The position numbers and the translations under genes are program-made. Shown here one piece after another: positions 26,775 to 28,177 of a DNA stretch of 28,177 nucleotides (within the stretch, counting starts at the first letter, position 1; each line of letters starts with the position of its first letter). The notes beneath the pieces were generated by a model. The model was given only the letters and a program-made list of their open reading frames with translations, was not told where the DNA came from and made no database searches. Source of the DNA: an uncultured beta proteobacterium (GTDB taxonomy: Bacteria; Pseudomonadota; Gammaproteobacteria; Burkholderiales; Burkholderiaceae); NCBI GenBank assembly GCA_903892315.1, contig CAITHY010000190.1:1-28177 (forward strand), read 5' to 3'.

Positions 26775-28177
26775 TTAGTTACCGCTAAAGCTACGACGTT
26801 GACCGCCGGCCTTTGGTTTCGCAAAACGCGGACCACCTGCGGGACGTGAGTCAGCAGAACGTGCAGGACGTGAATCAGCTGAGCGTGCTGGACGTGAATC
26901 GCCTGAACGACTGCCGCCTGCATTACCACCACCGAAACCACCGCCGCCAGAGCGAGACTCTGAACGAGCGCCTGAGCCGTAACGACCGCCACCACCGCCA
27001 CCAGAGCGATTGCCACCACCGAAGCCGCCGCCGGAGCGACCGCCACCAGGGCGACCACCGCCACCACCAAAGCTTGGCTTAGCTTGTGGCTCAAGACCAG
27101 CGATGACTGAAGCAACGATATCTTGCTGTGTAAAGCGTTCAATGTTGCGGATCTTTGCACGATCGCGATGTTCAACCAAAGTGATAGCAACACCATTGCG
27201 ACCTGCACGACCTGTACGACCGATGCGATGCGTATAGTCTTCGGGTTTCATTGGCAAGCCAAAGTTAATCACGTGACTAATACGTGGCACATCGATACCG
27301 CGAGCCGCTACGTCAGTCGCAACCAAAATCTTGGTGTGACCTTTACGTAAGGACTCGAGACGGCGCATACGCACAGCTTGAGGCATTGCACCGTGTAGGG
27401 CTGTTGCTTCATAGCCATTGGCACGCAATGTGTCAGCAATTTTTTCGCTCTCAACTTGGGTACTTGCAAACACAACTGCTTGATCCAAATCAGCATCAGC
27501 CAAAATGTGCTCAAGCAATTTATGCTTGTGTGACATGCTGTCAGCCCAATGCAACTTCTGTTCAATGTTGGCGTGCTTCTCACCTGCGTGAGCAAGTTCG
27601 ATGCGCTTAGCATCTGTAGTCAACTCGTTTGCCAAAGACATGATCTTTGGCGCAAAAGTTGCAGAGAACATCAAAGTTTGGTTACGGCCTGCGCAACGCT
27701 TATCAATAGCCTCAAGGTCGTCAGCAAATCCCATGTCAAGCATGCGATCGGCTTCGTCGATAACGAGTTGTTTTACATCGTCTAAGCGAATTGCTTTGCT
27801 ATCGCACAAGTCAAGTAAACGACCTGGAGTTGCAACAACTAACAACGCACCTTTCAATGCCTGGATCTGTTTGCCGTAAGGCATGCCACCCATCACAGTT
27901 GCGATGCGGATACCCTTCATGCCGCGCACTAAGTTCACTGCATCGGCGGCAACCTGTTGAGCCAATTCACGAGTAGGGCAAAGCACTAACACTTTAGGTT
28001 GTGCGCGACCTGGTACAGGTGAGTTGTTCGGGTTGTCTTCGATGAGTTGATTAATCAAAGGCAATAAAAAGGCTGCGGTTTTACCGCTACCGGTTTGGCT
28101 GCTAACCAATAAGTCACCACCAGCTAAAGCCGCAGGAATAACCTGAGCTTGTACGGAAGTGGCTTGGGTATAACCCA
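26775..28177 (-). CDS. DEAD-box RNA helicase, RhlE-like, 5' end outside window
   Basis: An ATP-dependent RNA helicase acting on structured RNA or ribosome assembly. The reading frame runs open to the window edge: upstream of the first internal start-like codon it reads GYTQATSVQAQVIP, the Q-motif region, so the gene is truncated by the window only. Motif I is SQTGSGKT, motif II DEAD, motif III SAT, motif VI HRIGRTGRAGR. The tail of about 100 residues is rich in Gly, Arg and Ser with RGG-like units and three 8-residue repeats (DSRPARSA type), typical of cold-adapted or RNA-chaperone RhlE proteins. Confidence 0.93.
   Translation of the reverse strand, partial: GYTQATSVQAQVIPAALAGGDLLVSSQTGSGKTAAFLLPLINQLIEDNPNNSPVPGRAQPKVLVLCPTRELAQQVAADAVNLVRGMKGIRIATVMGGMPYGKQIQALKGALLVVATPGRLLDLCDSKAIRLDDVKQLVIDEADRMLDMGFADDLEAIDKRCAGRNQTLMFSATFAPKIMSLANELTTDAKRIELAHAGEKHANIEQKLHWADSMSHKHKLLEHILADADLDQAVVFASTQVESEKIADTLRANGYEATALHGAMPQAVRMRRLESLRKGHTKILVATDVAARGIDVPRISHVINFGLPMKPEDYTHRIGRTGRAGRNGVAITLVEHRDRAKIRNIERFTQQDIVASVIAGLEPQAKPSFGGGGGRPGGGRSGGGFGGGNRSGGGGGGRYGSGARSESRSGGGGFGGGNAGGSRSGDSRPARSADSRPARSADSRPAGGPRFAKPKAGGQRRSFSGN
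26842..26913. repeat. Three tandem 24-bp units in the helicase tail
   Basis: Units begin at 26842, 26866 and 26890, each opening GGACGTGA(A/G)TC. They encode the in-frame 8-residue repeat DSRPARSA and a diverged last copy. Copy number is likely to vary among strains by slippage or recombination. Confidence 0.8.

Noticed and set aside
26842..26913. CRISPR-like array
   Set aside because: The 24-bp units are contiguous without spacers and encode an in-frame protein repeat.
26759..27237. Low-complexity ORFs (Pro-rich PPPKPPPERPPPGRP type and Ala/Val-rich) in other frames
   Set aside because: Both are out-of-frame readings of the Gly/Arg-rich helicase tail; the repeats create open frames by chance.

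Overview
The window looks like a chromosomal segment of a freshwater betaproteobacterium in the Burkholderiales, most likely Polynucleobacter. This is an inference from protein resemblance, moderate GC, very tight gene packing, the DUF3460-scpA-panC arrangement and the zapA neighbourhood. I see no insertion sequences, phage genes, CRISPR arrays or tRNAs. Almost everything is coding.

Layout. (1) 1-697, minus strand: a small coiled-coil ZapB-like gene and zapA, followed by what looks like the 5' part of a 6S RNA cut by the window edge. (2) 749-5277: a vitamin B12 uptake and salvage island. It holds a DUF71 PP-loop ATPase (minus), a BtuM-like membrane transporter, a complete cobalamin riboswitch, the outer-membrane receptor btuB with its terminator, and a second DUF71-type ATPase fused to a cysteine-rich DUF5522-like domain. 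(3) 5400-12292: an oxalate/formyl-CoA island. It holds a Crp/Fnr-type regulator, oxalyl-CoA decarboxylase (oxc), formyl-CoA:oxalate CoA-transferase (frc), a lone PAS-domain protein, a second diverged frc paralogue, a formyltransferase resembling the hydrolase domain of 10-formyl-THF dehydrogenase, and a small unknown ORF. (4) 12313-15979, minus: metG, then a DUF3460 gene, scpA and panC. (5) 16141-20781, plus: fdhD, dcd, a KirBac-type potassium channel and an AdiA-like amino-acid decarboxylase; the last two overlap by 4 nt. (6) 20828-24332, minus: argH followed by TRAP permease subunits dctQ and dctM. (7) 24376-26189, plus: hemC-hemD. (8) 26200-28177, minus: a DEAD-box RNA helicase (5' end outside the window) and ubiC.

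How it fits together. The B12 block is a scavenging system: BtuB brings corrinoid across the outer membrane under riboswitch control, BtuM probably crosses the inner membrane, and the DUF71 proteins are plausible processing enzymes. The oxalate block cycles CoA between oxalate and formyl-CoA, yields CO2 and formate, and adds a one-carbon enzyme of unknown substrate. FdhD, further along, activates formate dehydrogenase, which could oxidise that formate. The oxc leader is unusually structured, and a perfect FNR-like palindrome lies between the regulator gene and oxc.

The most promising undescribed elements are: the formyltransferase and diverged Frc paralogue in the oxalate island; the hairpin-rich oxc leader without a Shine-Dalgarno; the DUF5522-DUF71 fusion placed directly behind the btuB terminator; and several genes with an apparent -10 box exactly six bases before ATG, which suggests leaderless transcripts.
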